This document shows positions 6,992 to 16,135 of a DNA stretch of 32,083 bases, one piece after another; the first letter of the stretch is position 1; each line of letters starts with the position of its first letter. Below the pieces are notes generated by a model that saw only the letters and a list, made by a program, of their open reading frames with translations, was not told the origin of the DNA and ran no database searches. Source of the stretch: JAGTVB01 sp964624765. GTDB lineage: Bacteria; Pseudomonadota; Gammaproteobacteria; HK1. Position numbers and translations under genes: made by a program. The stretch lies in contig CAZUZO010000022.1 in the NCBI GenBank assembly GCA_964624765.1, positions 1 through 32,083 of the forward strand, given 5' to 3'.

Positions 6992-8192
6992 TGATCGACA
7001 CGTACCCGTGGGACAGATCACAGGTCCAGACCGTGGCCCGCTCGCGGCCCCGTCCAAGGTCCACGTGCACCGTGATCTCAGACTTTGTCATCACCCGTTG
7101 GCCCTGGGATTCCTGGTAATCCGGAGCACGCACGCCACTTTTGACGATGCAGCAGTCGTCTAACCACATGTCGACTTGGGTGATGTCGAGGTGCGCCAAT
7201 CCGGCACGCCCCACTGCCGCGAGGATTCGTCCCCAATTCGGATCCGAGGCAAAGAAAGCGGTCTTCACCAGCGGCGATTGAGCGATCGCGTAGGCGACTT
7301 GCAAGCACTCCTCGGTGGTACGCCCCTGTGCCACCGAGACGCTGATAAACTTGGTGGCGCCTTCCCCGTCACGGATGATGCTTTGGGCCAATACCGTGCA
7401 CACCTCGTCCAGCGCCGCGCTGAAGGCCCGGTAGGCGGGGCTTCTTGCGCTCGCCAGAACCGGCCCGCCCTTCGCCCCCGTCGCCATCAGGACACAGGCA
7501 TCGTTGGTCGAAGTATCCCCGTCCACGGTGATACGATTAAACGATCCCTCGACAGCGCTCACAAGACAACGCTGCAACAAGGCTGGCATGACAGGGGCAT
7601 CGGTTGCCAAGAAAGCCAGCATAGTGGCCATGTCCGGGCGGATCATGCCCGACCCCTTGGCGATACCGGTCACGACGTAGCCCTGGTCTTCCCAACCGAA
7701 GCGGCGCGACACCGCTTTCGGAACCGTGTCGGTAGTCATGATGGCCTGGGCCGCCTGGGCCCAACGTCGAGCATCCAGATCCGCCAAGGCCTGCGGAATA
7801 CCCTCCCATATACGCTCCACGGGCAGAGGCTCTCCGATCACGCCGGTGGAGAACGGCAACACGGCCTCTTGACGACAACTGCCCAGCCGTGCCAACTCGG
7901 CACAACAGGCTCGGGCGTCCTCCCATCCCTGGCGACCGGTACCCGCATTGGCGTTCCCCGAATTGATGAGGAGAAAGCGAGGAGGAGCCGCTTTCAAGTG
8001 AGCCCGAGCCACCTCCACCGGCGCGGCACAAAAGGCGTTGCGCGTGAACGTGGCGGCAACCGTACTGCCTTCGGCGAGCTCGATGATCAAGAGATCGGGG
8101 CGATCCGGGTAACGCCCTTGCCCACGGGCAACACCGAGGCGAACCCCCGAGACCGCCTCCAGTGGCGGCGGTGCGGTCAAACCGACGGCCAT
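6972..8192 (-). CDS. argJ: Bifunctional ornithine acetyltransferase / N-acetylglutamate synthase
   Basis: Arginine-pathway enzyme that moves the acetyl group from N-acetylornithine to glutamate, regenerating N-acetylglutamate. The 406 residues contain NSGNANAGTG (77-86), STGVIG (115-120) and the self-cleavage motif KGSGMIRPDMATML (179-192), in which Thr190 is the expected new N-terminal nucleophile of the beta chain. The length matches the family. Whether it also uses acetyl-CoA (bifunctional) cannot be told from sequence alone. It starts 80 bp after secA, and its end overlaps the Nudix/ThiE start. Confidence 0.97.
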   Translation of the reverse strand: MAVGLTAPPPLEAVSGVRLGVARGQGRYPDRPDLLIIELAEGSTVAATFTRNAFCAAPVEVARAHLKAAPPRFLLINSGNANAGTGRQGWEDARACCAELARLGSCRQEAVLPFSTGVIGEPLPVERIWEGIPQALADLDARRWAQAAQAIMTTDTVPKAVSRRFGWEDQGYVVTGIAKGSGMIRPDMATMLAFLATDAPVMPALLQRCLVSAVEGSFNRITVDGDTSTNDACVLMATGAKGGPVLASARSPAYRAFSAALDEVCTVLAQSIIRDGEGATKFISVSVAQGRTTEECLQVAYAIAQSPLVKTAFFASDPNWGRILAAVGRAGLAHLDITQVDMWLDDCCIVKSGVRAPDYQESQGQRVMTKSEITVHVDLGRGRERATVWTCDLSHGYVSINADYRS

Positions 8193-8272
8193 GGCCGTCC
8201 CTCGGACCCTGACTTAGCCATCGGTAGGCAGTGGCTCACCCTCCCCCGCCTTGCTTGCTACACGACCGAGCG

Positions 8273-10981
8273 CTAGCTCAAACGACCGTGACAGTGCTTG
8301 TATTTCTTGCCTGATCCACAAGGACAAGGCTCATTTCGGCCCACCTTGCGGCCTTCGCGCACGTAGGGCACCTTGGGCGCCGCTTGCGGCGGCGCTTGCT
8401 CTTCCTGGCCGCCTTCCGGCCCCCGCACCCCAGGGTGTTCGAACTGTAAGTCAGCGGTGCGCCGACGTTGCGCCTCGACGGCCTGTACATCCGCCTCGGC
8501 CCGCACCTGAACACGAGACAGGATGCCGATCACCTCATGCTTAATACCCTCTAGCAGGGTCTGAAACATCTGAAATGCTTCCCGCTTATATTCCTGTTTC
8601 GGGTTCTTTTGGGCGTAGCCCCGTAGGTGGATGCCCTGGCGCAGATAATCCATCGCAGCGAGGTGCTCTTTCCATGAGCTATCGAGCACCTGCAACAAGA
8701 TCGCCTTCTCAAAATGCCTCATGACCTCAGTGCCCGCGAGCGCTTCCTTGGCCTGATACGCTTGCTCCAAGGTCTCAAGGATCCGGGCGCGCAGGCCCTC
8801 TTCGTGCAGCGCTTCGTCTTCCTCCAGCCATTGGGCGATGGGCAGCCGGACCCCAAACTCCCGTTCGATAGCCTCCTCCAAACCTGGCACATCCCACTGC
8901 TCATCGAGACTATCCGGCGGAATATGGGTGTCGATGACGTCACTGACGACATCCTTACGAATGGCACGCACCTGTTCCGACACATCCTCACTGGCCATCA
9001 GCTCATTGCGTAACGCGTACATCTCCTTACGCTGATCGTTGGCCACATCATCGTATTCCAACAGCTGCTTGCGAATGTCGAAGTTGCGGCCCTCCACCTT
9101 GCGTTGCGCATTCTCGATGGCCTTGGTCACCCAAGCATGCTCGATCGCCTCGCCCTCTTGCATACCCAGCTTTTGCATGATCGACGAAACCCGCTCAGAG
9201 GCGAAGATCCTCATCAGGTCGTCCTCGAGGGACAGATAGAAGCGGCTCGACCCTACATCTCCCTGACGGCCGGATCGTCCTCGTAGTTGGTTGTCCACCC
9301 GTCTGGACTCGTGGCGCTCGGTCCCGATGATATGCAACCCCCCCGCCTCCAGGACCTTATCGTGACGCGCTTGCCAAGCCTTGCGGATACGCTCTTGCGA
9401 TACCTCGTCCGCATCGTCTGCCAAAACCAGTTCGGCCTGTAGGTTACCTCCCAATACGATATCGGTACCCCGCCCCGCCATATTGGTGGCGATAGTCACC
9501 GATCCCGGTCGACCCGCCTGAGCGATGATTTCTGCCTCGCGCGCGTGCTGCTTGGCATTGAGCACCTGATGGGGGACGCCGGCAGCATCGAGTCGATTGG
9601 ACAGGTATTCCGACGTCTCGATGGAGGTGGTTCCCACCAGGACCGGTTGCTCCCGGGTACGGCAATCCTTGATATCCTCGACCACCGCGGCGAATTTCTC
9701 GGCCTTGGTGAGATACACCAGATCGGGCAGGTCGTTGCGGATCATCGGCATATGGGTTGGAATGACAGCAACCTCCAACCCGTAGATTTGCTGAAATTCC
9801 GCCGCTTCGGTATCGGCGGTACCGGTCATGCCAGCGAGCTTTCCATACAGGCGGAAATAGTTCTGAAAGGTAATGGAGGCGAGCGTTTGATTCTCATTCT
9901 GTATCGTGACGCCCTCTTTGGCCTCGATGGCTTGATGTAAACCTTCAGACCAGCGCCGCCCTACCATGGTGCGCCCGGTAAACTCATCCACGATCACCAC
10001 CTGGTTTTCCCTGACGATGTAGTCAACATCGCGGTTAAACAAGGCATGAGCCCGCAGCGCGGCGTGTAGATAATGGAGGAGGCTGATATTGCCGGCGTCA
10101 TACAGGCTCTCACCGGGTTTTAGCAGGCCGGCTTGCTCGAGCAGCTTCTCCACGTGCTGGTGACCGTCTTCGGTCAGAAAAACTTGCCTGGCCTTCTCAT
10201 CGACCGTGTAATCGCCGGGTCCGTCTTCCACCTGTTGCCGGCTAAGCTTGGAAATCAAGCGGTTGATGCGCACATACAGTTCGGAGTTCTCATCCGTTGG
10301 ACCGGATATGATAAGCGGCGTGCGCGCCTCATCGATCAGGATCGAATCGACCTCATCCACGATGGCGTAGCGGAGGTCGCGCTGCATCTTATCCGCCATG
10401 GTAAAGGCCATGTTATCGCGCAGATAATCAAAGCCAAATTCGTTGTTGGTGCCGTAGACCACGTCCGCGGCATAGGCCATACGCTTGTCCTGGGGAGGGA
10501 TACCCGGTAAGACGACCCCGGTGCGCATGCCGAGGAAACGATAGATGTGTCCCATCCATTCGGCGTCTCGCCGTGCCAGATAATCATTGACCGTGACGAT
10601 GTGCACGCTATGACCGGCCAGCGCGTTGAGGTAGGCGGCCAGAGTGGCCACTAGAGTCTTACCTTCACCGGTTCTCATTTCCGCGATCTTGCCATCGTGC
10701 AGCACCATGCCGCCGATGAGCTGAACGTCGAAATGACGCATGTCGAGCACGCGCCGACCGACTTCGCGTACCACGGCGAAGGCCTCAGGCAGCAACGCAT
10801 CGAGACTTTCACCATTGGCTGCCCGCTGCCGAAACAACTCGGTCTTAGAAGCCAGCTCCCGATCGCTGAGCTTTTGTACCTCCGGCTCGAGGGCGTTAAT
10901 ACGGGCAACGGCGCGTCCCATACGACGGAGCATGCGCTCGTTGCGACTACCGATAAGCTTTCTAAGCAGGCTCGTAACCAT
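8273..10981 (-). CDS. secA: Preprotein translocase ATPase SecA
   Basis: Motor ATPase that pushes unfolded secretory proteins through SecYEG at the inner membrane. The 902 residues match E. coli length (901). Walker A is TGEGKTL (104-110), the DEAD-type Walker B is DEVD (209-212), and GTNNEFGFDYLRDNMAF (177-193) is conserved. The last 22 residues form the zinc- and SecB-binding tail with CPC (886-888) and CH (897-898), so SecB-dependent export is likely. It lies downstream of lpxC, but a 0.9-kb gap holding a repeat separates them. No strong promoter or Shine-Dalgarno was found immediately upstream. Confidence 0.99.
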   Translation of the reverse strand: MVTSLLRKLIGSRNERMLRRMGRAVARINALEPEVQKLSDRELASKTELFRQRAANGESLDALLPEAFAVVREVGRRVLDMRHFDVQLIGGMVLHDGKIAEMRTGEGKTLVATLAAYLNALAGHSVHIVTVNDYLARRDAEWMGHIYRFLGMRTGVVLPGIPPQDKRMAYAADVVYGTNNEFGFDYLRDNMAFTMADKMQRDLRYAIVDEVDSILIDEARTPLIISGPTDENSELYVRINRLISKLSRQQVEDGPGDYTVDEKARQVFLTEDGHQHVEKLLEQAGLLKPGESLYDAGNISLLHYLHAALRAHALFNRDVDYIVRENQVVIVDEFTGRTMVGRRWSEGLHQAIEAKEGVTIQNENQTLASITFQNYFRLYGKLAGMTGTADTEAAEFQQIYGLEVAVIPTHMPMIRNDLPDLVYLTKAEKFAAVVEDIKDCRTREQPVLVGTTSIETSEYLSNRLDAAGVPHQVLNAKQHAREAEIIAQAGRPGSVTIATNMAGRGTDIVLGGNLQAELVLADDADEVSQERIRKAWQARHDKVLEAGGLHIIGTERHESRRVDNQLRGRSGRQGDVGSSRFYLSLEDDLMRIFASERVSSIMQKLGMQEGEAIEHAWVTKAIENAQRKVEGRNFDIRKQLLEYDDVANDQRKEMYALRNELMASEDVSEQVRAIRKDVVSDVIDTHIPPDSLDEQWDVPGLEEAIEREFGVRLPIAQWLEEDEALHEEGLRARILETLEQAYQAKEALAGTEVMRHFEKAILLQVLDSSWKEHLAAMDYLRQGIHLRGYAQKNPKQEYKREAFQMFQTLLEGIKHEVIGILSRVQVRAEADVQAVEAQRRRTADLQFEHPGVRGPEGGQEEQAPPQAAPKVPYVREGRKVGRNEPCPCGSGKKYKHCHGRLS

Positions 10982-11146
10982 GATTTGCTATCTTGTCTAT
11001 CACACTTGCCGGCGGCCCATTGAAAGCGGAAACGCAAGCCCGCCCAACGGCTGACCCACAGGCGAAAAAGCGGCACGCTCGAGACTATTTTTCAACACCG
11101 CAGTGTCCCTTTGCATCCAGCAGCCACGGGTTCCCCGCCGACTTAG

Positions 11147-11288
11147 AAGCTGTCACAAAAGCGACTGCGCTTGCCTGAGCTGCGTTGCACGGCGGCTCAA
11201 AAATCCTCCAGTACTCCTTTGTACACTGCGGTTTGTCGCCGCCGTGCGTCTTGCTCTGCCGGCGCTCCCGACATTTTCAAAACAGCTT
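11147..11288. repeat. 142-bp imperfect palindrome, diverged relative of the 143-bp element
   Basis: The ends share AAGCTGT in inverted orientation (AAGCTGT 11147-11153; ACAGCTT ending at 11288), and inner arms both carry GCACGGCGGC in inverted orientation. Length and layout match the 143-bp family. The right arms, read inward from the end, are similar over about 35 bases (GTCG.GAGCG, then GAGCAAG and ACGGCG), although the terminal repeats differ. It probably belongs to a related miniature-element family. Confidence 0.55.
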
Positions 11289-11485
11289 TATCCATTCGTG
11301 GCAATAACGATCCGCGCCCTCTGGCTTACGGGCTTGGTCGATATCGCCGTGTCACGAGCTCGGCAACGACACCCATGCCGGCAACACCCGAAACCAAAGA
11401 GGCCCGTACGAGTCGACTCTCGACATAGTTTCGCCACCCAAACGGTGATCCGGACCAAACGAGACGGCCCACGACCTCTGCCGAT

Positions 11486-11518
11486 AATCCGATCGATAAT
11501 TCGATCGATACTGATCGG
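11486..11518. repeat. Short 12-bp-period tandem repeat rich in GATC
   Basis: Two near-identical units, AATCCGATCGAT and AATTCGATCGAT, are followed by a third partial unit ending CTGATCGG. Three GATC sites fall within 33 bp. It could be a protein-binding site or chance; its function is unknown. Confidence 0.4.
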
Positions 11519-11903
11519 TTCAGGCTAAGAGTTTCGTGGACGGTTGGAAGGTATTGTACCGAAATCGCGGGCCCAGCATGGTGAGAACAATGCCCCGGTG
11601 CAAGCTGCTGCGCTATGAGGTTATACTCACCACGGCTACAAAGGTACGTTACCTAGCGGAGACTTGGCCGCACGACTAAGCGTTCAGCTCGCCGTTATCC
11701 CAAACGTGCCGGCGTTCCAGAACATTCAGTCATGCCCGCGTAAGGTATACAACCGCAGACACACTAAACCACTTCCTCCAACATGGACCGGCAATCCACC
11801 TTGAAGGTTCCTGTAACCCGTTCTGCATCGGTGGCTTGGGTCGCGTGTGGTGTATTCGTTGGCCGACGGTCGATGCTCCCCCAGCGCTCACCAGGCCGGA
11901 TTT

Positions 11904-12812
11904 CTAGCCGACGGCCGCCGGCTGCGCAAAGATGATGGGAGCCGACTCAGTTTGGCCGAAGGTCACCAACTCCCAGGCGGTTTCGTCCGCCAGCACCGCT
12001 CGCAACAACTTGTTATTCAGAGCATGACCCGACTTATAGCCGGTAAAAGCACCGATGAGGCCATGCCCGAGAAGATAGAGATCGCCGACGGCGTCGAGCA
12101 CCTTGTGTTTGACGAATTCATCCTTGTAACGCAGGCCTTCCTCGTTCAGAATTCGATAGTCATCGACGACCACCGCATTCTCCAAGCTACCGCCCAGAGC
12201 CAGGTTGTTGTCTCGCAAATACTCCAGATCCCGCATAAAGCCGAAGGTACGCGCCCGACTGATTTCCCGCACGTAGGAGGTTCTGGAAAAATCGATGCTC
12301 GCATTTCTGGCCGAGTCGCGAAACACCGGATGGTCAAAATCGATGGCAAAGGTCACCTTGAAGCCGTTCCAGGGCACAAATTCAACCCACTTATCCCCTT
12401 CCTCCACCCGCACCCTACGCTTGATGCGCAGAAACTGCTTGGCAGCGTTTTGTTCGTGAATCCCCGCGGATTGGATCAAGAACACGAAGGGTCCCGCACT
12501 GCCGTCCATGATAGGGACTTCTGGCGCACTGACATCGATGACGGCGTTATCGATCCCGAGCCCCGCGAACGCCGACAGCAGATGCTCGATCGTCGAGATC
12601 CGCACATCGCCGCTCACTAAGGTGGTCGACAACCGCGTATCCCCTACGTTTTCCGGCCTTGCTCGAATCGCCACCGGCTGCTCCAAGTCCACACGGCGAA
12701 AGACGATGCCGGTGTTCACGGGCGCCGGTCTCAACGTCAGATAGACCTTCTCGCCCGTATGTAACCCCACGCCGGTGGCGCGAATCACGTTCTTCAAAGT
12801 GCATTGGTGCAC
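11904..12812 (-). CDS. lpxC: UDP-3-O-acyl-N-acetylglucosamine deacetylase
   Basis: Zinc-dependent deacetylase that performs the first committed step of lipid A synthesis, so the cell makes lipopolysaccharide. The 302 residues align end to end with E. coli LpxC (305). Zinc ligands are His77 (in STIEHL), His236 and Asp240 (in KHKVLDAVGDL); the catalytic Glu76 and His263 (KSGHALNNKLL) are present. The start is a GTG (12810-12812), chosen because GGGGAGGT on the minus strand lies 9 bases before it and because the frame is closed upstream. It ends the dcw cluster 184 bp after ftsZ. The tail is about three residues shorter than usual. Confidence 0.98.
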   Translation of the reverse strand: MHQCTLKNVIRATGVGLHTGEKVYLTLRPAPVNTGIVFRRVDLEQPVAIRARPENVGDTRLSTTLVSGDVRISTIEHLLSAFAGLGIDNAVIDVSAPEVPIMDGSAGPFVFLIQSAGIHEQNAAKQFLRIKRRVRVEEGDKWVEFVPWNGFKVTFAIDFDHPVFRDSARNASIDFSRTSYVREISRARTFGFMRDLEYLRDNNLALGGSLENAVVVDDYRILNEEGLRYKDEFVKHKVLDAVGDLYLLGHGLIGAFTGYKSGHALNNKLLRAVLADETAWELVTFGQTESAPIIFAQPAAVG

Positions 12813-12995
12813 CAGCTAGTACCTCCCCATTTTGTATCGTCTCGACCGCATCCTTTGCAAAAATAGCACTAAATGGTATCACAAATTCACTCGGTCAAGG
12901 AGAAACGCACCCTCCTCCTCCTCGTCAAAGGACAGCGTCCGTGCCGAGAACCTGCCAAATGCAGGCTCATCATCGGGTAGGAAGCCACGTTTTGA

Positions 12996-14144
12996 TCAGT
13001 CTGCCTGGCGTCGCAGAAAAGCGGGGATATCAAGGTATTCGCCATGCGCCGACCCCGGACTGGCCGAACTCTCCTTGGGAGGCTGCTTGCGCATCACGGT
13101 AGGCATGTCGAAACGCCGATAGTCCACATCGCCACTGGGGCTGGGCGTCACCAAGCGCATATCCTTTTCCCGCAATGGCTCGGTCTGTCCCAAACCCGTC
13201 GCCACAACGGTCACGCGCAACTCATCGCGTACGCCTTCGTCCAGTACGGTGCCGATGACCACCAGGGCGTTTTCCGAGGCAAAGTCGCTGATGGCTTCAC
13301 CCACCGCGGCAAACTCGTCCATACCCAAATCGGGACCGGCAGTGATATTGACCAGAATACCCCGAGCACCCTTCAGGCTAACGTTATCCAGCAGCGGACA
13401 GGCAATCGCAGCTTCGGCGGCCCGTCGGGCTCGATCTTCGCCCGTGGACTTGCCGGTTCCCATCATGGCGGCCCCCTTCTCCGACATCACCGTGCGCACA
13501 TCGGCGAAGTCCACGTTCATCATGCCCGGTCGCGTGATCAGCTCGGCGATACCCTGTACCGCTCCGAGCAGAACATCGTTGGCTGCTTTAAAGGCATCCC
13601 GTAACGTGATCTCGCGGCCCAAGACGCTCAACAGCTTTTCGTTCGGCACTGTGATCAGCGAGTCCACATGCTCGCTGAGCTCGCGAATGCCATCCTCGGC
13701 GATCTTCATGCGACGCTTGAGCTCAAAAGGAAACGGCTTAGTGACGACCGCCACCGTGAGAATACCCATTTCCCTGGCAAGTTGAGCTGCCACGGGCGTG
13801 GCACCAGTGCCCGTTCCGCCGCCCATACCGGCGGTGAGGAACACCATATCCGCACCTTGCAACACCTCCGCGATGCGGTCTCGATCTTCAAGCGCTGCTT
13901 GGCGGCCAGTCTCTGGATTGGCGCCGGCCCCAAGCCCTTTGGTGATACCACTACCGATCTGCAAGACCGTGCGCGCCGAGGCGTTCTTGAGCGCTTGGGC
14001 ATCGGTATTGGCGCAGATAAAATCCACGCCCTCCAAATTCGCCTGCAGCATATGCTCGACGGCATTGCCCCCGCCACCTCCAAAACCGATAACTTTAATC
14101 ACTGCATTGGTTTCACTGTACGTATCGACCAACTCAAACATCAT
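12996..14144 (-). CDS. ftsZ: Cell division protein FtsZ
   Basis: Tubulin-like GTPase that polymerises at midcell into the Z ring. The 382 residues include the nucleotide-binding GFGGGGGNAVEHM (20-32), the tubulin signature GGGTGTG (108-114) and the T7 loop NVDFADVRTVM (209-219) with Asp211 and Asp214. A variable linker leads to the C-terminal peptide DIPAFLRRQAD (372-382), which binds FtsA and ZipA. A strong Shine-Dalgarno (GAGGAGGGG) precedes tandem ATGs at 14144 and 14141. It lies 27 bp after ftsA in the classic ftsQ-ftsA-ftsZ order. Confidence 0.99.
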   Translation of the reverse strand: MMFELVDTYSETNAVIKVIGFGGGGGNAVEHMLQANLEGVDFICANTDAQALKNASARTVLQIGSGITKGLGAGANPETGRQAALEDRDRIAEVLQGADMVFLTAGMGGGTGTGATPVAAQLAREMGILTVAVVTKPFPFELKRRMKIAEDGIRELSEHVDSLITVPNEKLLSVLGREITLRDAFKAANDVLLGAVQGIAELITRPGMMNVDFADVRTVMSEKGAAMMGTGKSTGEDRARRAAEAAIACPLLDNVSLKGARGILVNITAGPDLGMDEFAAVGEAISDFASENALVVIGTVLDEGVRDELRVTVVATGLGQTEPLREKDMRLVTPSPSGDVDYRRFDMPTVMRKQPPKESSASPGSAHGEYLDIPAFLRRQAD

Positions 14145-14171
14145 TAGCCCCTCCTCTAGAGAGCTATCACC

Positions 14172-15401
14172 CTAGTAATTCCCCTGGAACCAACTCTTCA
14201 TCCGTTCCCACACACCGCGAAAACCCTTCAGTTCACTGCGCAGGTGCCGCCCGGCACTGTTCTGCAAGCCGAACAACAACAACCCTACACCGGTGGCATA
14301 GACAGGATTTCGCACCACGTCCTTGAGCCCCGACACCATGTGGGGCACGCCGAGTCGGACAGGCATGTGGAAAATCTCCTCGGCAAGGTCAACCGCCCCC
14401 TCCATCTTGGCACTCCCACCGGTGAGCACGATGCCGGCCGCCGCCAACTCCTCGAGCCCACTGCGGCGTAACTCCGCCTGCACCAAACTGAGCAGTTCCT
14501 CGTAGCGTGGCTCCACCACTTCTGCAAGGGTCTGTCGAGCGAGCCGCCGAGGGGGCCGATCACCGACACTCGGTACCTCGATGGTCTCCTCGGCACTCGC
14601 CAACTGTGCCAGGGCACAGGCGTACTTGATCTTGAGCTCTTCGGCAAACTGGGTCGGGGTACGCAGCGCCACCGCAATGTCGTTGGTCACCTGATCGCCG
14701 GCAATCGGGATCACGGCCGTATGACGCACAGCGCCCTCAGAGAAAACCGCGACATCCGTGGTACCGCCGCCGATATCCACTAAGCACACCCCGAGATCGC
14801 GTTCATCCTCGGTCAACACCGCCTGACTCGACGCCAACTGTTCAAGAATAATGTCGTTGACCTCCAGCCCGCAGCGCCGAACGCACTTGACGATGTTCTG
14901 GGCGGCACTCACCGCTCCGGTCACCAGGTGCACCTTGGATTCCAAGCGCACACCGGACATTCCGATGGGTTCCTTGATCCCTTCCTGGTTATCGATAATG
15001 AATTCCTGGGGCAGGATGTGCAGCACCTTCTGATCGGCAGGTATCGCCACCGCGCGGGCAGCATCGATAACACGATCCAAGTCCCCCGGACCGACCTCCT
15101 TATCACGTATGGCAACGATGCCGTGGGAGTTCAGGCTGCGTATGTGGCTGCCGGCGATCCCCGCATAAACGGAGTGAATCTGGCAGCCCGCCATCAGCTC
15201 GGCCTCCTCCACCGCACGCTGGATCGACTGCACAGTGGATTCGATATTGACCACCACGCCTTTCCTAAGGCCCCGTGAGGGGTGATAACCGATGCCGACG
15301 ATCTCCAGTTCCCCAGCGGGAGAAACCGCACCCACGATGGCAGCCACCTTTGAGGTGCCGATGTCCAGGCCTACGATGATATTCTTGTCGGCCTTTTTCA
15401 C
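14172..15401 (-). CDS. ftsA: Cell division protein FtsA
   Basis: Actin-like ATPase that tethers FtsZ to the membrane and recruits later divisome proteins. The 409 residues contain the N-terminal phosphate loop VGLDIGTSKVAAIVG (11-25), VDIGGGTTDVAVF in the second subdomain and GIVLTGGSAKMEG near the C-terminal third. The last 18 residues (KGFRGVWERMKSWFQGNY) form the amphipathic membrane-targeting helix. The start is GTG (15399-15401), overlapping the ftsQ stop as GTGA, so translation is likely coupled to ftsQ. Confidence 0.99.
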   Translation of the reverse strand: MKKADKNIIVGLDIGTSKVAAIVGAVSPAGELEIVGIGYHPSRGLRKGVVVNIESTVQSIQRAVEEAELMAGCQIHSVYAGIAGSHIRSLNSHGIVAIRDKEVGPGDLDRVIDAARAVAIPADQKVLHILPQEFIIDNQEGIKEPIGMSGVRLESKVHLVTGAVSAAQNIVKCVRRCGLEVNDIILEQLASSQAVLTEDERDLGVCLVDIGGGTTDVAVFSEGAVRHTAVIPIAGDQVTNDIAVALRTPTQFAEELKIKYACALAQLASAEETIEVPSVGDRPPRRLARQTLAEVVEPRYEELLSLVQAELRRSGLEELAAAGIVLTGGSAKMEGAVDLAEEIFHMPVRLGVPHMVSGLKDVVRNPVYATGVGLLLFGLQNSAGRHLRSELKGFRGVWERMKSWFQGNY

Positions 15402-16135
15402 CCGTTCACCTGCTCAGGCTGCATCTTCCAGCGCACCGCAAACCCATTGACATAGCGTAGATCCACCTGTTTGATTTGATTGAGCTGCGGACCCAGCACA
15501 TGCGAGGCCACCTTAGCAAAATGCCGCAACCGGGATTCCTGCAAACCCTCCTCGAATATCAACACCATCCCGCCGTCGAGCCGTCCCCGCCAGGTTCCGC
15601 GAGCATCGAGGGCAAGGTGCTCGATACGAGCCGCCAGGGGGGCCAACAGCTGCTGTAACTCGCGATAACGACCAAGCATCTGAAGCGCGCTGCCCGGTGG
15701 CCCCTCTAGCTCAACCAGATCGCGAGGGGGATCCCGATCCAGGCGAAACACGGTGCCATCCGCTTCGATGAGCTGATGCGCCCCCCAGCGCGCCACAGCG
15801 GCTCGTTCAACCACAGCGATATGCAGGCTGTCGGGCCACATCCGGCGCACCGACACGGCCTTCACCCAGGGCAACGCTTGCACCGCTGTGCGCACCGCCT
15901 CCACATCGACGCCAAAAAATCCACCCTCTAAGCGCGAGTCGATCACCTGTTCCAGCGCCGCGCGATCCGCATCCTCCAGCACTCCAACGATACGCACTGA
16001 GCGAATCGGCAGATCATCCATGACGTGCCTGAATGCGAAAAGCGTGGCCCCGGCGATCAGCAGAACCATCAGCATGGCGCCGGCCCATACCGGGTAACCC
16101 CTTCCTGCACCTGTCCTTCGGCGCGCACGGGTCAT
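15398..16135 (-). CDS. ftsQ: Cell division protein FtsQ
   Basis: Bitopic inner-membrane protein that links early and late divisome proteins through FtsB and FtsL. The 245 residues have a basic cytoplasmic N-terminus (MTRARRRTGAGR), one membrane helix (about 15-37), a POTRA domain starting at LPIRSVRIVG, and the FtsQ beta domain. It overlaps ddl upstream (ATGA) and ftsA downstream (GTGA). Position and topology make the call secure, although FtsQ sequences are weakly conserved. Confidence 0.97.
   Translation of the reverse strand: MTRARRRTGAGRGYPVWAGAMLMVLLIAGATLFAFRHVMDDLPIRSVRIVGVLEDADRAALEQVIDSRLEGGFFGVDVEAVRTAVQALPWVKAVSVRRMWPDSLHIAVVERAAVARWGAHQLIEADGTVFRLDRDPPRDLVELEGPPGSALQMLGRYRELQQLLAPLAARIEHLALDARGTWRGRLDGGMVLIFEEGLQESRLRHFAKVASHVLGPQLNQIKQVDLRYVNGFAVRWKMQPEQVNG

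Larger units (their letters stand above)
10982..11903. other. Gene-free gap between secA and lpxC
   Basis: About 920 bp with no recognisable gene on either strand. In related bacteria this position often holds secM, or a DciA (DUF721) gene with an M23 peptidase; neither is visible here. It contains a long imperfect palindrome (11147-11288), a 12-bp-period repeat (11486-11518) and a 7-bp stem with a wide loop (TGGTGAG 11579-11585 with CTCACCA 11636-11642). The secA promoter is presumably in 10982-11146, but I see no convincing boxes. Confidence 0.6.

Noticed and set aside
7176..8276. Long plus-strand open frame (366 codons) opposite argJ
   Set aside because: It is antisense to argJ, has no recognisable domain, and argJ is clearly the real gene.
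11847..12620. Plus-strand open frame (257 codons) opposite lpxC
   Set aside because: Antisense shadow of a well-conserved gene; the composition is that of a complementary strand.
12870..12898. Possible lpxC promoter (TTGACC with 17-bp spacing)
   Set aside because: The matching -10 (CATTTA) is poor; a promoter in the ftsZ-lpxC gap is likely but I cannot place it.
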